Counted from the stretch's first letter, positions 51,326 through 60,704 are shown. The stretch: 64,000 bases of DNA from an uncultured Blautia sp. (GCA_934424575.1 CAKRXU010000006.1:55305-119304); one strand, 5' to 3'. Translations and numbers: made by a program. The notes: generated from the sequence alone by a model not told the origin.

Positions 51326-52387
51326 ATGATAAACGAAGAGAAACAGAAGGCACTGGAGGCAGCACTTGGACATATCGAGAAGCAGTACGGCAAGGGCTCG
51401 GTAATGAAACTGGGAGATTCCAGTGCACATATGCAGGTAGAGGCGATTCCGACAGGATCTCTTGGACTGGATATCGCACTCGGTGTAGGCGGCGTTCCGA
51501 AGGGACGTATCGTCGAGATCTACGGACCGGAATCCAGTGGTAAGACAACCGTTGCACTCCACATGGTTGCAGAGGTTCAGAAGCGCGGCGGGATCGCAGG
51601 ATTCATCGATGCAGAGCATGCACTTGACCCGGTCTATGCCAAGAATATCGGTGTAGATATTGATAACCTTTATATTTCCCAGCCGGATAACGGCGAGCAG
51701 GCACTTGAGATCACAGAGACCATGGTACGTTCCGGAGCCGTGGATATCGTGATCGTCGACTCCGTTGCAGCCCTTGTTCCAAAGGCTGAGATCGAGGGAG
51801 ACATGGGAGACAGCCATGTAGGTCTTCACGCACGACTGATGTCACAGGCACTCAGGAAGCTCACAGCTGCGATCAGCAGATCCAACTGCGTGGTCATCTT
51901 TATCAACCAGCTTCGTGAGAAGGTTGGTGTTATGTTCGGTAATCCGGAGACCACCACAGGTGGACGTGCCCTCAAGTTCTATGCATCTGTCCGTATGGAT
52001 GTCAGAAGAACAGAGACCCTCAAGCAGGGCGGTGAGATGGTCGGCAACCATACCAAAGTCAAGGTAGTCAAGAACAAGGTTGCACCGCCATTCAAGCAGG
52101 CAGAATTCGATATCATGTTCGGTACAGGTATCTCCAGAGAGGGTGAGATCCTGGATCTTGCAGCAGAGTGCAACGTAGTCAACAAGAGCGGCGCATGGTA
52201 CTCTTACAACGGTGAGCGGATCGGCCAGGGACGTGAGAATGTCAAGATCTATCTCAAGGATCACCCGGAGATCTGTGATGAGATCGAGAAGCAGGTAAGA
52301 ATCCAGTACCACCTTCTTCCAGAGGAAGAGAATACCGCCAGTGAAGCAGATAAGGCAGCAGCACCGGCTGAGACTGAGGAAGAATAA
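51326..52387 (+). CDS. recA: Recombinase A
   Basis: RecA forms filaments on single-stranded DNA for recombination and triggers LexA cleavage. Walker A is GPESSGKTT (67-75), and the sequence keeps VIVDSVAALVPKAEIEGDMGD and the loop-2 region GVMFGNPETTTGGRALKFYAS. Length 353. Control by the two LexA-like boxes upstream is likely. recX follows after eight bases, so the inhibitor is made in the same transcript. Confidence 0.98.
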   Translation: MINEEKQKALEAALGHIEKQYGKGSVMKLGDSSAHMQVEAIPTGSLGLDIALGVGGVPKGRIVEIYGPESSGKTTVALHMVAEVQKRGGIAGFIDAEHALDPVYAKNIGVDIDNLYISQPDNGEQALEITETMVRSGAVDIVIVDSVAALVPKAEIEGDMGDSHVGLHARLMSQALRKLTAAISRSNCVVIFINQLREKVGVMFGNPETTTGGRALKFYASVRMDVRRTETLKQGGEMVGNHTKVKVVKNKVAPPFKQAEFDIMFGTGISREGEILDLAAECNVVNKSGAWYSYNGERIGQGRENVKIYLKDHPEICDEIEKQVRIQYHLLPEEENTASEADKAAAPAETEEE

Positions 52388-52395
52388 GCAGTACC

Positions 52396-52896
52396 ATGAC
52401 AGACTATTATCAGGAACAGCAGCAGGCACGCAGGAAGGCCCTCCGTCTTCTGGAACACATGGACAGGACGGAGCGGGGACTTACAGACCGTCTCCGCCAG
52501 GCCGGTTTTTCGGAGGAAGCAGCAGAGGATGCCGTCTCCTATGTGAGAGAGTTTGGCTATATTAATGATGAGCGGTATGCATTCAATTACATCATGTACC
52601 GGATACATGACAAGAGCCGCCAGAAGATCTTTCAGGAACTCCAGCAGAAGGGTGTGGACAGACAGACGATCCAGTCTGCCTGGGAGGAAGCAGAGGAACT
52701 TGAAGCCCCTGATGAACACGCACTTCTTCTGAGGCAGATTGAGAAGAAATATCCACCGGATACAGAGATTGATGAACGGCAGATGCGTCGTCTTCTGGGA
52801 TACTTTGCAAGGAGAGGATTCAGGCAGAGCGAGATTACTTCCGCACTGGAAGAACTGAACATTACCCTTGTCAAAAATATTCAAACAAATAACTAG
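52396..52896 (+). CDS. recX: RecA regulator RecX
   Basis: RecX limits RecA filament growth. The 166-residue protein shows the tandem three-helix repeats: LRLLEHMDRTERGLTDRLRQ, FSEEAAEDAVSYVREFGYINDERYA, KIFQELQQKGVDRQTI and RRLLGYFARRGFRQSEITSALEEL. It directly follows recA. There is no clear strong ribosome site, so coupling to recA translation is likely. Confidence 0.92.
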   Translation: MTDYYQEQQQARRKALRLLEHMDRTERGLTDRLRQAGFSEEAAEDAVSYVREFGYINDERYAFNYIMYRIHDKSRQKIFQELQQKGVDRQTIQSAWEEAEELEAPDEHALLLRQIEKKYPPDTEIDERQMRRLLGYFARRGFRQSEITSALEELNITLVKNIQTNN

Positions 52897-52902
52897 AAAA
52901 AC

Positions 52903-52931
52903 TTGACATAATTCTTAAAAACAGCTAAACT
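52903..52931 (+). promoter_or_regulatory. rny promoter
   Basis: TTGACA (52903-52908), 17-base spacer, TAAACT (52926-52931), beginning seven bases after the recX stop. Confidence 0.65.
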
Positions 52932-52978
52932 TGTATTGTTGTATTTGTACAATGAAAACTAAATAAGGAGGTGCTCCT

Positions 52979-54538
52979 GTGGCAAGCACAATTATTGTTG
53001 CAATTGTCGCTGTAGTGGTCGCACTGCTTATTGCGGTTCCTGTTACTTGCAAGGTTGCTGTTAACAATAAAGCTCAGAAGGACGCTGAAATTGTTGGTAC
53101 AGCAGAAGACAGAGCAAGAAGCATCATAGATGAAGCTTTAAAAGCTGCTGAAACAAAAAAGCGAGAAGCATTATTGGAAGTAAAGGAAGAATCTCTCAGA
53201 ACAAAAAATGAACTGGAGAAGGAAACCAAGGAACGTAGAAACGAACTGCAAAAATACGAAAGGCGTGTATTATCAAAGGAGGAATCCGTTGATAAGAAAG
53301 CTGATGTAGTTGAGAAGCGTGAGGCTGAGTGCACAGCAAAGATTGCTGAGTTACAAAAACGAGAAAAGAAAGTAGAAGAACTTGAACAAAAAGGAGTACA
53401 GGAACTGGAAAGAATTTCCGGTCTGACCTCCGACCAGGCAAAAGACGAGTTGCTCAGAAGTGTAGAAGATGATGTCAAGGTAGACGTAGCCAGACTCTAC
53501 AAGGAATTAGAACACAAGGCAAAAGACGAAGCAGACAAAAAGGCTAAGGAATATGTGGTCAATGCCATTCAGAAATGTGCAGTAGATCATGTGGCTGAAA
53601 CCACAATTTCAGTAGTACAGCTTCCAAGTGATGAAATGAAGGGAAGAATCATCGGACGTGAGGGTCGTAATATCCGTACCCTTGAGACACTAACCGGTGT
53701 AGATCTCATCATTGACGATACTCCGGAAGCAGTTGTTTTATCTGCTTTTGATCCGATCCGCCGTGAGATCGCCAGAGTTGCTCTGGAGAAGCTGATCGTT
53801 GATGGACGTATCCATCCGGCAAGGATCGAAGAAATGGTAGAGAAAGCACAGAGAGAAGTAGAAGCACAGATCCGTGAGGATGGTGAGAACGCAGCAATGG
53901 ATGTTGGCGTTCATGGTATCCATCCGGAACTTCTCAAACTTCTTGGACGCATGAAATTCCGTTCAAGCTATGGACAGAATGCACTGAAGCATTCTATCGA
54001 AGTAGCACAGCTTTCCGGAATTCTTGCAGGAGAGATCGGTGTGGATGTCCGTATGGCGAAGCGGGCAGGTCTTCTTCATGACATTGGTAAATCTATTGAC
54101 CATGAGGTAGAAGGTTCTCATATTCAGATTGGTGTGGATCTTTGTAAGAAATACAAAGAATCTCCGATTGTTATCAATACAGTTGCATCACATCATGGAG
54201 ATGTTGAACCGGAATCTCTTATCGCATGTATCGTTCAGGCTGCCGATGCAATTTCAGCAGCAAGACCGGGTGCAAGAAGAGAGACACTTGAGACCTACAC
54301 AAACCGTTTGAAACAGTTGGAAGATATTACCAACGAATTCAAGGGTGTAGACAAGTCCTTTGCTATACAGGCGGGCAGAGAAATCCGTGTTATGGTAGTA
54401 CCAGAACACGTGACAGACGCAGATATGGTTCTGCTGGCAAGAGACATTGCCAAACAGATCGAGGCTGAACTGGAATATCCGGGACAGATCAAGGTAAATG
54501 TCATCCGAGAGAGCAGAGCTGTAGATTACGCGAAGTAA
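52979..54538 (+). CDS. rny: Ribonuclease Y
   Basis: RNase Y is the membrane-anchored endonuclease that starts mRNA decay in Firmicutes. It has an N-terminal membrane segment (~3-25), a long charged coiled coil (~35-200), a KH domain (GRIIGREGRNIRTLE near 222) and an HD domain with HDIGKSIDHE near 367. The 519-residue length is exact for the family. It starts with GTG after AAGGAGG. A strong terminator follows. Confidence 0.96.
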   Translation: MASTIIVAIVAVVVALLIAVPVTCKVAVNNKAQKDAEIVGTAEDRARSIIDEALKAAETKKREALLEVKEESLRTKNELEKETKERRNELQKYERRVLSKEESVDKKADVVEKREAECTAKIAELQKREKKVEELEQKGVQELERISGLTSDQAKDELLRSVEDDVKVDVARLYKELEHKAKDEADKKAKEYVVNAIQKCAVDHVAETTISVVQLPSDEMKGRIIGREGRNIRTLETLTGVDLIIDDTPEAVVLSAFDPIRREIARVALEKLIVDGRIHPARIEEMVEKAQREVEAQIREDGENAAMDVGVHGIHPELLKLLGRMKFRSSYGQNALKHSIEVAQLSGILAGEIGVDVRMAKRAGLLHDIGKSIDHEVEGSHIQIGVDLCKKYKESPIVINTVASHHGDVEPESLIACIVQAADAISAARPGARRETLETYTNRLKQLEDITNEFKGVDKSFAIQAGREIRVMVVPEHVTDADMVLLARDIAKQIEAELEYPGQIKVNVIRESRAVDYAK

Positions 54539-54567
54539 TCAGTTCTGGATTATAGAAATACTTACAA

Positions 54568-54603
54568 AGAGTGTGATACATAGAAGTGTCGCACTCTTTT
54601 TTT
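54568..54603 (+). terminator. Terminator after rny
   Basis: AGAGTGTGATAC-N6-GTGTCGCACTCT (12 bp, two G-T pairs) followed by six or more T. Confidence 0.9.
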
Positions 54604-54650
54604 GGTTCTAATTCCTGTCCGAAATCCGTAGACTGGTACAGGGTGAAGCT

Positions 54651-55244
54651 ATGAAAAAAAATCCGAACTGGTACAGGAATACAGGATGTCCGGTGCAGCT
54701 CCTGTTTATGACGGGATTTCTTATTGGGATGATCCTGCCGGATATTGCGTGGAAGATGGAATGGCATCAGAAGACAATCTCTGCAATGTACCTTCTCAGG
54801 ACTTTTGCGGCAGGAAGTGAGGCAGGAGTGGAGTATTTTCTTCAGGTACTGGGAATGAGAGGAAGTGTCTATATCCTTGGGGCAGCCTGTGGAATCTCTG
54901 TTTTTGGAGTACCATTTGCTGTTGCAGGCAGCATTTATCTTGGAATAAAAATTGGTCTTCTCCTTACCATGTCTGTTCTTCAGTTTGGATTTCAGGGAGG
55001 ACTGGCAGGAGTGGGACTTCTGTTTCCGCAGTATTTATTTTATATTCCATGTATCTTTTATCTTTACAGGCAGAGTTATGACCAGTCTATGAGGATATGG
55101 AAGAACAGAGGGATGGTTCCAGGGGGAGTGACGCGTTATTTCCTGAGAGTATTCCTGTGTGGGATGTTGTATCTGACCGGAATGATAACGGAGGCGTATT
55201 GCAATCCGTTTGTACTGGAATGGCTGGTAAAAAAAGTGTTATAA
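54651..55244 (+). CDS. spoIIM: Stage II sporulation protein M
   Basis: SpoIIM works with SpoIID and SpoIIP in engulfment, dissolving septal peptidoglycan. The 197-residue protein has about five hydrophobic segments (~17-33, ~75-95, ~96-112, ~118-140, ~165-182) and the motifs LFMTGFLIGMI near the start and GSIYLGIKIGLLL. The family assignment is by overall pattern. The gap after rny is 112 bases with a terminator, so it likely has its own sporulation promoter, not identified. Confidence 0.82.
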   Translation: MKKNPNWYRNTGCPVQLLFMTGFLIGMILPDIAWKMEWHQKTISAMYLLRTFAAGSEAGVEYFLQVLGMRGSVYILGAACGISVFGVPFAVAGSIYLGIKIGLLLTMSVLQFGFQGGLAGVGLLFPQYLFYIPCIFYLYRQSYDQSMRIWKNRGMVPGGVTRYFLRVFLCGMLYLTGMITEAYCNPFVLEWLVKKVL

Positions 55245-55358
55245 AAAATTAATATTTACAGAAATACAAGATATGGTATGGTTTACCATAATCGGAACGA
55301 TATTTTGTATAAACCGTCAAAAACCTTGATTTTACGTTAAATTTCGCGAAAAAATGGT

Positions 55359-55387
55359 TTGATTTTATGTAAAATAACAAGTATAAT
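55359..55387 (+). promoter_or_regulatory. xerD promoter
   Basis: TTGATT (55359-55364), 17 bases, TATAAT (55382-55387). The leader to the xerD ATG is about 80 bases. Confidence 0.75.
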
Positions 55388-55415
55388 CATGGTACATCAG
55401 ATACATAACAAGAAT

Positions 55416-55436
55416 CGACAGGATATCCTCCTGTCG
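55416..55436 (+). other. Leader hairpin before xerD
   Basis: CGACAGGA-TATCC-TCCTGTCG, a perfect 8-bp stem in the 5' untranslated region. It has no T-run and may stabilise the mRNA or act as a binding site. Confidence 0.5.
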
Positions 55437-55474
55437 GACAGACATGGTACAGGGTTAGGCAGGAAATAAAAGAA

Positions 55475-56359
55475 ATGGAAAGAACACTCGCGGAATTTAT
55501 TGCGTATTTGCATAGAATAAAAAATACATCAAATAATACAGAAATTTCATATCAGAGGGATTTAAGGAAACTGATCCGTTATCTGGACGAACAGAATATT
55601 CATGATTTCGCAGAAGTGACCAGTCTGGATCTCAAGGGCTACTTAAGCGAACTTAAGTCTGAGAATCTGGCATCTTCCACGATTTCCAGGAATATTGCGT
55701 CCATCCGTGCACTTTTTCAGTACCTTTTTAAGGAAGGCAGGGTTACAGCAGATCCGTCCGAAGAACTGAAACCTCCCAAGGTAGAGAAGAAGATGCCGGA
55801 AATCTTATCCGTTCAGGAAGTGGACCGTCTCCTGAAACAGCCGAATATCAACACAGCGAAGGGACTTCGTGACAGTGCGATGCTGGAGCTCCTCTATGCG
55901 ACAGGCATGCGTGTCAGCGAACTGATCCATCTGCAGGTATCCGATCTGAATCTGCAGTTTGGCTATGTCATTTGTCATGATACGGATAAGGAGAGGATCA
56001 TCCCGATCGGAAACGTCAGCAAAAGAGCACTTGCAGAATATATGGAGCACGGACGGGATTATTTCGTCAAGAACAAGAATGAGAAATCTCTGTTCACCAA
56101 CTGTTCCGGCAGATCCATGAGCCGGCAGGGATTCTGGAAGGTCCTCAAGGGATATGCAGAGGCGGCCGGTATTTATCGCGATATTACGCCGCATACACTC
56201 CGGCATTCCTTTGCAGTACATATGCTCCAGAATGGCGCAGACATCAAGAGCGTGCAGGAAATGCTTGGTCATTCTGATATTTCATCCACGCAGATCTATC
56301 TGGGGATGAATGTGGCAAAGATGCGCGACGTCTATATGAAAGCACATCCGAGACACTGA
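55475..56359 (+). CDS. xerD: Tyrosine recombinase XerD
   Basis: XerD acts with XerC at dif to resolve chromosome dimers. All catalytic residues are visible: R146 (ATGMRVSEL), K172, H240 and R243 (HTLRHSFAVHML), H266 (LGHSD) and Y275 (STQIYL). The N-terminal SAM-like core-binding domain is at 1-95. The 294-residue length and chromosomal setting favour the housekeeping Xer over a phage integrase. Its transcript meets the DAHP synthase gene at a terminator. Confidence 0.93.
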   Translation: MERTLAEFIAYLHRIKNTSNNTEISYQRDLRKLIRYLDEQNIHDFAEVTSLDLKGYLSELKSENLASSTISRNIASIRALFQYLFKEGRVTADPSEELKPPKVEKKMPEILSVQEVDRLLKQPNINTAKGLRDSAMLELLYATGMRVSELIHLQVSDLNLQFGYVICHDTDKERIIPIGNVSKRALAEYMEHGRDYFVKNKNEKSLFTNCSGRSMSRQGFWKVLKGYAEAAGIYRDITPHTLRHSFAVHMLQNGADIKSVQEMLGHSDISSTQIYLGMNVAKMRDVYMKAHPRH

Positions 56360-56394
56360 TATTAATACAGATAACAAAGCAATGAAATAAGAAA

Positions 56395-56437
56395 CCCGCA
56401 GTACAGAATATCACAATTCTGTATTGCGGGCTTTTTA
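56395..56437. terminator. Terminator between xerD and aroF
   Basis: CCCGCAGTACAGAAT pairs with ATTCTGTATTGCGGG (15 bp, one G-T), followed by CTTTTTAC. Genes converge here; the T-run favours the plus strand. Confidence 0.88.
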
Positions 56438-56492
56438 CATCTTAAAGTTAAAGTTCAAAAGTTACTGCTTCCAATCAGAACAATAACAATAC

Positions 56493-57524
56493 TTAGCAAA
56501 GTTCAGCAATCGTATAAAGCAGTTTCTCAGACTCATCCCATCCAAGACACGGGTCAGTGATGGATTTTCCATAAATATGGTCACCGCCGATCTTTTGATT
56601 GCCTGGCTCGATATAGCTCTCGATCATCAGACCCTTGACAAGCTTATGGAGTTCCGGATCAACATTGCGGCTGTGCAGAACTTCCTTCGCGATACGAACC
56701 TGCTGGTCGTACTGTTTGTTGGAGTTGGAGTGGTTGGTATCCACGATCACTGCCGGGTTCTTGAGATCTTTTTCCTGATATTTCTCAAGAAGAAGACGGA
56801 GATCCTCATAATGATAGTTCGGGATAGCTTCTCCATGTTTGTTGACAGCACCACGAAGGATCGTGTGAGCAAGCGGGTTTCCGGTGGTCTCTACTTCCCA
56901 GCTTCTGTAGATGAAACGGTGAGAAGCCTGAGCTGCAACAACAGAGTTCATCATAACGCTGAAATCACCGCTGGTCGGGTTCTTCATTCCGGCAGGAACA
57001 TCCATACCACTGACAGTCAGACGATGCTGCTGATCCTCAACAGAACGTGCACCTACTGCAACGTAGGAAAGGATGTCGGAGAGATAACGGTAGTTCTCCG
57101 GATAGAGCATCTCATCTGCGCAGGTAAATTCACTTTCCTGGATTGCATGAATATGCATTTTACGGATAGCAACCAGTCCTGCGAGCATGTCAGGAGCTTT
57201 TTCCGGGTCAGGCTGATGGACCATACCCTTGTATCCCTCACCGGTAGTACGCGGTTTATTGGTGTAAACACGTGGAATGATCAGAACCTTGTCTTTGATC
57301 TTTTCCTGGACCTTGCGGAGACGCAGAAGATAGTCACAGACAGCATCTTCATTGTCAGCAGAGCATGGACCGATGATTGCGAGAAATTTATCTGATTTGC
57401 CTGTAAAGACATCACGGATCTCCTGATCACGTTTTTCTTTTAATGTCTGTATTTCAGCATCAATGGGATACTGATTGCGGATTTCTGCAGGTGTAGGTAA
57501 TTTCTTAATAAAATTGAATCCCAT
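56493..57524 (-). CDS. aroF: DAHP synthase (AroF/G/H type)
   Basis: This class I DAHP synthase joins phosphoenolpyruvate and erythrose-4-phosphate, the first step to aromatic amino acids. Signatures: LAIIGPCSADNEDAVCDYLL, IPRVYTNKPRTTGEGYKGM, and MNSVVAAQASHRFIYRSWEVE, with VDTNHSNSNKQYDQQ near the metal site. 343 residues fit the AroG/F group rather than the Bacillus AroA type. ATG 57524 has GGGAGGAAAC. A perfect palindrome lies just upstream and may be an operator. Confidence 0.94.
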   Translation of the reverse strand: MGFNFIKKLPTPAEIRNQYPIDAEIQTLKEKRDQEIRDVFTGKSDKFLAIIGPCSADNEDAVCDYLLRLRKVQEKIKDKVLIIPRVYTNKPRTTGEGYKGMVHQPDPEKAPDMLAGLVAIRKMHIHAIQESEFTCADEMLYPENYRYLSDILSYVAVGARSVEDQQHRLTVSGMDVPAGMKNPTSGDFSVMMNSVVAAQASHRFIYRSWEVETTGNPLAHTILRGAVNKHGEAIPNYHYEDLRLLLEKYQEKDLKNPAVIVDTNHSNSNKQYDQQVRIAKEVLHSRNVDPELHKLVKGLMIESYIEPGNQKIGGDHIYGKSITDPCLGWDESEKLLYTIAELC

Positions 57525-57537
57525 AGTTTCCTCCCTT

Positions 57538-57553
57538 TTGCGTTTTAACGCAA
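57538..57553 (-). promoter_or_regulatory. Palindrome TTGCGTTTTAACGCAA before aroF
   Basis: Seven-base perfect arms TTGCGTT/AACGCAA around TT, directly upstream of the aroF ribosome site. Position fits an operator or an mRNA hairpin limiting ribosome access. Confidence 0.5.
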
Positions 57554-57586
57554 TGCTTTTGTATACAACTAATTATTATAAACGAT

Positions 57587-58924
57587 TCAAAACTTCTTGT
57601 CGATAGGTAATGCGGTGGAATTGTGCATAAGTGCATAAATATGAAGGCCGCTGGAAAGAATCTCGCTGAAAAGGATTCCATACAGATAACCGCGGATCCC
57701 GGCAAGGGGGATCGAGAATACTACAAAAAGGATCCGGACCAGGATTCCCAGGGCACTGTGTACAAGACTCCGTCCCGTCTGACCAAGCCCATGCAGGATA
57801 CTCGTGAGCGTTGTGTTCAGATAAAGAAACGGGCAGACGAAAGAAAGTGTCTGTATGTAAGTCCCGGCAGTCGGACTGTGAAACAATACTGTCCCCATAA
57901 ACGGACCGATACAGTAAAAAACAAATGCACACAGAAATCCAAGCAAAAGGCTTGCACGGATCGTCTGCCAGGTAACATACCGGATGCGTTTTTGATATCC
58001 AAGAGCCTGCATTTCCGCAACAGAAGGCATGAGCATCATGGAAGCAGAGTTTGTGATCGTAGCCGGAAAAAGAATACACGGAAGTGCCAGCCCTGTAAAA
58101 ATACCGTAGATACTGAGTGATTCCGAAACAGAAAGCCCATACATCCGAAGACGCTGCGGGATCAGGACGACCTCGATACCGGCAAGCACAGAAAGCAGCA
58201 GGCGGTTCAGCGTCACAGGAAATGCAGTCCGGCAGATTTCGCACAGACAGGAAAAAGGCAGCTCAATATGAAAAATTTTATGCGCATATTTCTGAAAATG
58301 CAGAGAAAGTATAAGCAGTGCCAGAACAGCTACAACAAGTTCCGAGATCAGTGTGCCGCCTGCAGCGATCACGGCAGTTACAGGCGTACCTTCCGAAATG
58401 CAGACAAGATACAGAAGATACGAAGAACCGACGCGCACGATCTGCTCAATAAGCTGTAATCCGGAGGGAAATTCCGTTTTTTTACGGGCAAAATAATAAC
58501 TGTTGACGCAGCAATGAAGCGTAGCAAAGGGAATACTGAAAGAAAGAATCTGAACAAGTTCCTTCGTGCGTGCTTCCTTTAAGATCTGCACAGCAAAAAA
58601 ATCCGCCCGCAGATAAAGCAGAGCAGAAGCCGCACAGGAAAGTGCAAAGGCAAAAAAAGTCCCCAGACAGAAAAAGTCCCGGGCTTTTTTGTCCTCACCG
58701 GTTGCAAGATGAGCGGCGATCAGCCGTGAAAGGGCGGTCTGTATTCCGGAGGCAGTGACGGCAAGCAGAAGCGTCTGAAGCGGAACAGCAAGCTGGAACA
58801 GGCCGATCCCCTCTGCACCAATCGTGTGAGACAGGAATATCCTATAAAAAAAGCCGATCACGCGGCTCAAAAGACCGGCGCATGTGAGAAGAAAAGTCCC
58901 CTTGAAAAAAGCTTTTTTTGACAT
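57587..58924 (-). CDS. SpoVB/MOP-family lipid or polysaccharide flippase
   Basis: The 445-residue protein has 12-14 hydrophobic segments and begins KAFFKGTFLLTCAGLLSRVIGFFYRIFLSHTIGAEGIGLFQL, the recognised SpoVB-like start. It keeps the mid-protein pattern ILFPATITNSASMMLMPSVAEM. SpoVB moves lipid-linked precursor for spore cortex; relatives move other lipid-linked sugars, so the exact substrate is open. I begin at 58924 (AGGTG seven bases upstream), not the longer frame to 58981. The family is firm. aroF lies 62 bases downstream on the same strand. Confidence 0.82.
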   Translation of the reverse strand: MSKKAFFKGTFLLTCAGLLSRVIGFFYRIFLSHTIGAEGIGLFQLAVPLQTLLLAVTASGIQTALSRLIAAHLATGEDKKARDFFCLGTFFAFALSCAASALLYLRADFFAVQILKEARTKELVQILSFSIPFATLHCCVNSYYFARKKTEFPSGLQLIEQIVRVGSSYLLYLVCISEGTPVTAVIAAGGTLISELVVAVLALLILSLHFQKYAHKIFHIELPFSCLCEICRTAFPVTLNRLLLSVLAGIEVVLIPQRLRMYGLSVSESLSIYGIFTGLALPCILFPATITNSASMMLMPSVAEMQALGYQKRIRYVTWQTIRASLLLGFLCAFVFYCIGPFMGTVLFHSPTAGTYIQTLSFVCPFLYLNTTLTSILHGLGQTGRSLVHSALGILVRILFVVFSIPLAGIRGYLYGILFSEILSSGLHIYALMHNSTALPIDKKF

Positions 58925-58969
58925 AGAAAGCACCTGGTGCTTTTTTGTCAGTATATGCACAAAACCTCC

Positions 58970-58998
58970 TTGACAGAACAAATGTATTCTGTTAAAGT
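58970..58998 (+). promoter_or_regulatory. Promoter with dyad operator before iscR
   Basis: TTGACA (58970-58975), 17 bases, TAAAGT (58993-58998). An inverted repeat ACAGAA-N8-TTCTGT (58973-58992) overlaps the -35 and fills the spacer, ideal for repression by the Rrf2 protein it drives. Confidence 0.75.
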
Positions 58999-59049
58999 AA
59001 GTCTTGAAATAAATCCGACGAAAACACTAGGAATTAAAGAGGTGAGTGG

Positions 59050-59484
59050 ATGAAACTGTCAACAAGAGCAAGATACGGTCTTAAAGCCCTGATCGACCTG
59101 GGTCTGCATTGTGAAACAGAAGCCGTCTCCATTCAGAGCATTGCAGGCCGACAGAATATTTCAGACAGTTATCTGGAACAGCTCATGGCGAAGCTCAAGA
59201 AAGCTGGTCTGGTGGAGAGCACCAGAGGTGCGGGCGGCGGTTATCGTCTGGGTCGACCGGCAGAGGAGATTTCCGTGGGAGATGTCTTAAGGGTCCTCGA
59301 GGGAAGCCTGGAAGCGGCACAGTGCTCCGGGATGGAAGATGAGAGTACCTGTGAGAACCATGATATCTGCGTCACGAAATATGTGTGGAAACGAATCAAC
59401 GACAGTATCACACAGGCGGTAGACACCATGATGCTGGATCAGTTGATCGAGGAAAGCCGGAAAAAACAAAAAGAAAAAATGTAA
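59050..59484 (+). CDS. iscR: Rrf2/IscR-type Fe-S regulator
   Basis: The 144-residue winged-helix protein starts MKLSTRARYGLKALIDLGLH, and has QSIAGRQNISDSYLEQLMAKLKKAGLVESTRGAGGGYRL. Three cysteines at 92, 101 and 107 match the [2Fe-2S] ligands of IscR (92, 98, 104 in E. coli) closely. It would sense cluster status and control the nifS-nifU operon downstream and itself through the dyad at 58973-58992. The nifS ATG is 36 bases after its stop. Confidence 0.9.
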   Translation: MKLSTRARYGLKALIDLGLHCETEAVSIQSIAGRQNISDSYLEQLMAKLKKAGLVESTRGAGGGYRLGRPAEEISVGDVLRVLEGSLEAAQCSGMEDESTCENHDICVTKYVWKRINDSITQAVDTMMLDQLIEESRKKQKEKM

Positions 59485-59519
59485 AATTCATTTTTATTTT
59501 TAAGCAGGAGGAAAAAAAC

Positions 59520-60704
59520 ATGAGTAAATTAATCTATCTGGACAACGCAGCTACAACAAAGACTGCTCCGGAAGTTGTTGAGGCAATGCTGCCATATTTT
59601 ACAGAATACTACGGAAACCCGTCAAGCATCTATGATTTTGCACAGAAAAGCAAAGAAGCAGTGACAAAAGGAAGACAGCAGATCGCCGATGTCCTGAACG
59701 CAAAGAAAGAAGAAATCTACTTTACAGCAGGCGGAAGCGAGGCTGACAACTGGGCACTCAAAGCTACTTTTGAAGCATACAAATCCAAAGGAAACCATAT
59801 CATTACAACCAAGATCGAGCATCATGCGATCCTTCATACATGTGAATACCTCGAAAAAAGAGGCGCAAAGATCACATACCTCGATGTAGATGAGAACGGT
59901 ATCGTCCGTCTTGATGAACTGGAGAAAGCAATCACACCAGAGACCATCCTGATCTCCGTTATGTTTGCAAACAACGAGATCGGTTCCATCCAGCCGATCA
60001 AAGAAATCGGACGTATCGCCAAAGAACACGGTATCCTGTTCCATACAGATGCAGTTCAGGCATTCTGCCAGGTTCCGATCGATGTAGATGAATGCAACAT
60101 CGATATGTTAAGCTCCAGCGGTCACAAGATCAATGGACCAAAGGGAATCGGTTTCCTCTACATCCGTAAGGGCGTTAAGATCAGATCCTTCGTACATGGC
60201 GGTGCACAGGAGCGTAAACGTCGTGCAGGTACAGAAAATGTTCCTGGAATCGTAGGATACGGCGCAGCAGCAGAGCGTGCAATGAAAAATATGAAAGAGC
60301 GTACAGAGAAGGAGATCGAACTGAGAGATTATCTGATCAACCGTCTTACAACAGAGATCCCATACTCCAGACTGAACGGTGACAGAGTGAAACGTCTTCC
60401 GAACAACGTAAACGTAAGCTTCCAGTTCATCGAGGGAGAATCCATGCTTCTGATGCTTGACCAGAACGGCATCTGTGCATCAAGCGGATCTGCCTGCACA
60501 TCAGGTTCCCTGGATCCGTCCCATGTACTTCTTGCTATCGGTGTGCCTCATGAAGTTGCTCATGGTTCTCTGAGACTTACCTTAAGTGAAGAGACAACCA
60601 AAGAAGACATTGACTTCACAGTAGACAAACTGAAAGAGATCGTACCATATCTGAGAAGCATGTCTCCTCTGTATGAAGACTTCATGAAAAAACATCAGCA
60701 GTAA
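59520..60704 (+). CDS. nifS: Cysteine desulfurase NifS/IscS
   Basis: The enzyme takes sulfur from cysteine for Fe-S clusters using PLP. The PLP lysine is K203 (SSSGHKINGPKG) and the active cysteine is C326 in SSGSACTSGS. Length 394 from ATG 59520, preceded by CAGGAGGAAA; a longer frame from 59385 overlaps iscR and is rejected. With nifU downstream it forms a minimal Fe-S assembly operon. Confidence 0.96.
   Translation: MSKLIYLDNAATTKTAPEVVEAMLPYFTEYYGNPSSIYDFAQKSKEAVTKGRQQIADVLNAKKEEIYFTAGGSEADNWALKATFEAYKSKGNHIITTKIEHHAILHTCEYLEKRGAKITYLDVDENGIVRLDELEKAITPETILISVMFANNEIGSIQPIKEIGRIAKEHGILFHTDAVQAFCQVPIDVDECNIDMLSSSGHKINGPKGIGFLYIRKGVKIRSFVHGGAQERKRRAGTENVPGIVGYGAAAERAMKNMKERTEKEIELRDYLINRLTTEIPYSRLNGDRVKRLPNNVNVSFQFIEGESMLLMLDQNGICASSGSACTSGSLDPSHVLLAIGVPHEVAHGSLRLTLSEETTKEDIDFTVDKLKEIVPYLRSMSPLYEDFMKKHQQ

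Noticed and set aside
55475..56359. Tyrosine recombinase as the prophage integrase
   Set aside because: It is about 21 kb outside the prophage, among host genes, with housekeeping XerD length and motifs.
56577..57395. Plus-strand frame of 272 codons
   Set aside because: Exactly antisense to the DAHP synthase gene, which has clear motifs and a strong ribosome site.
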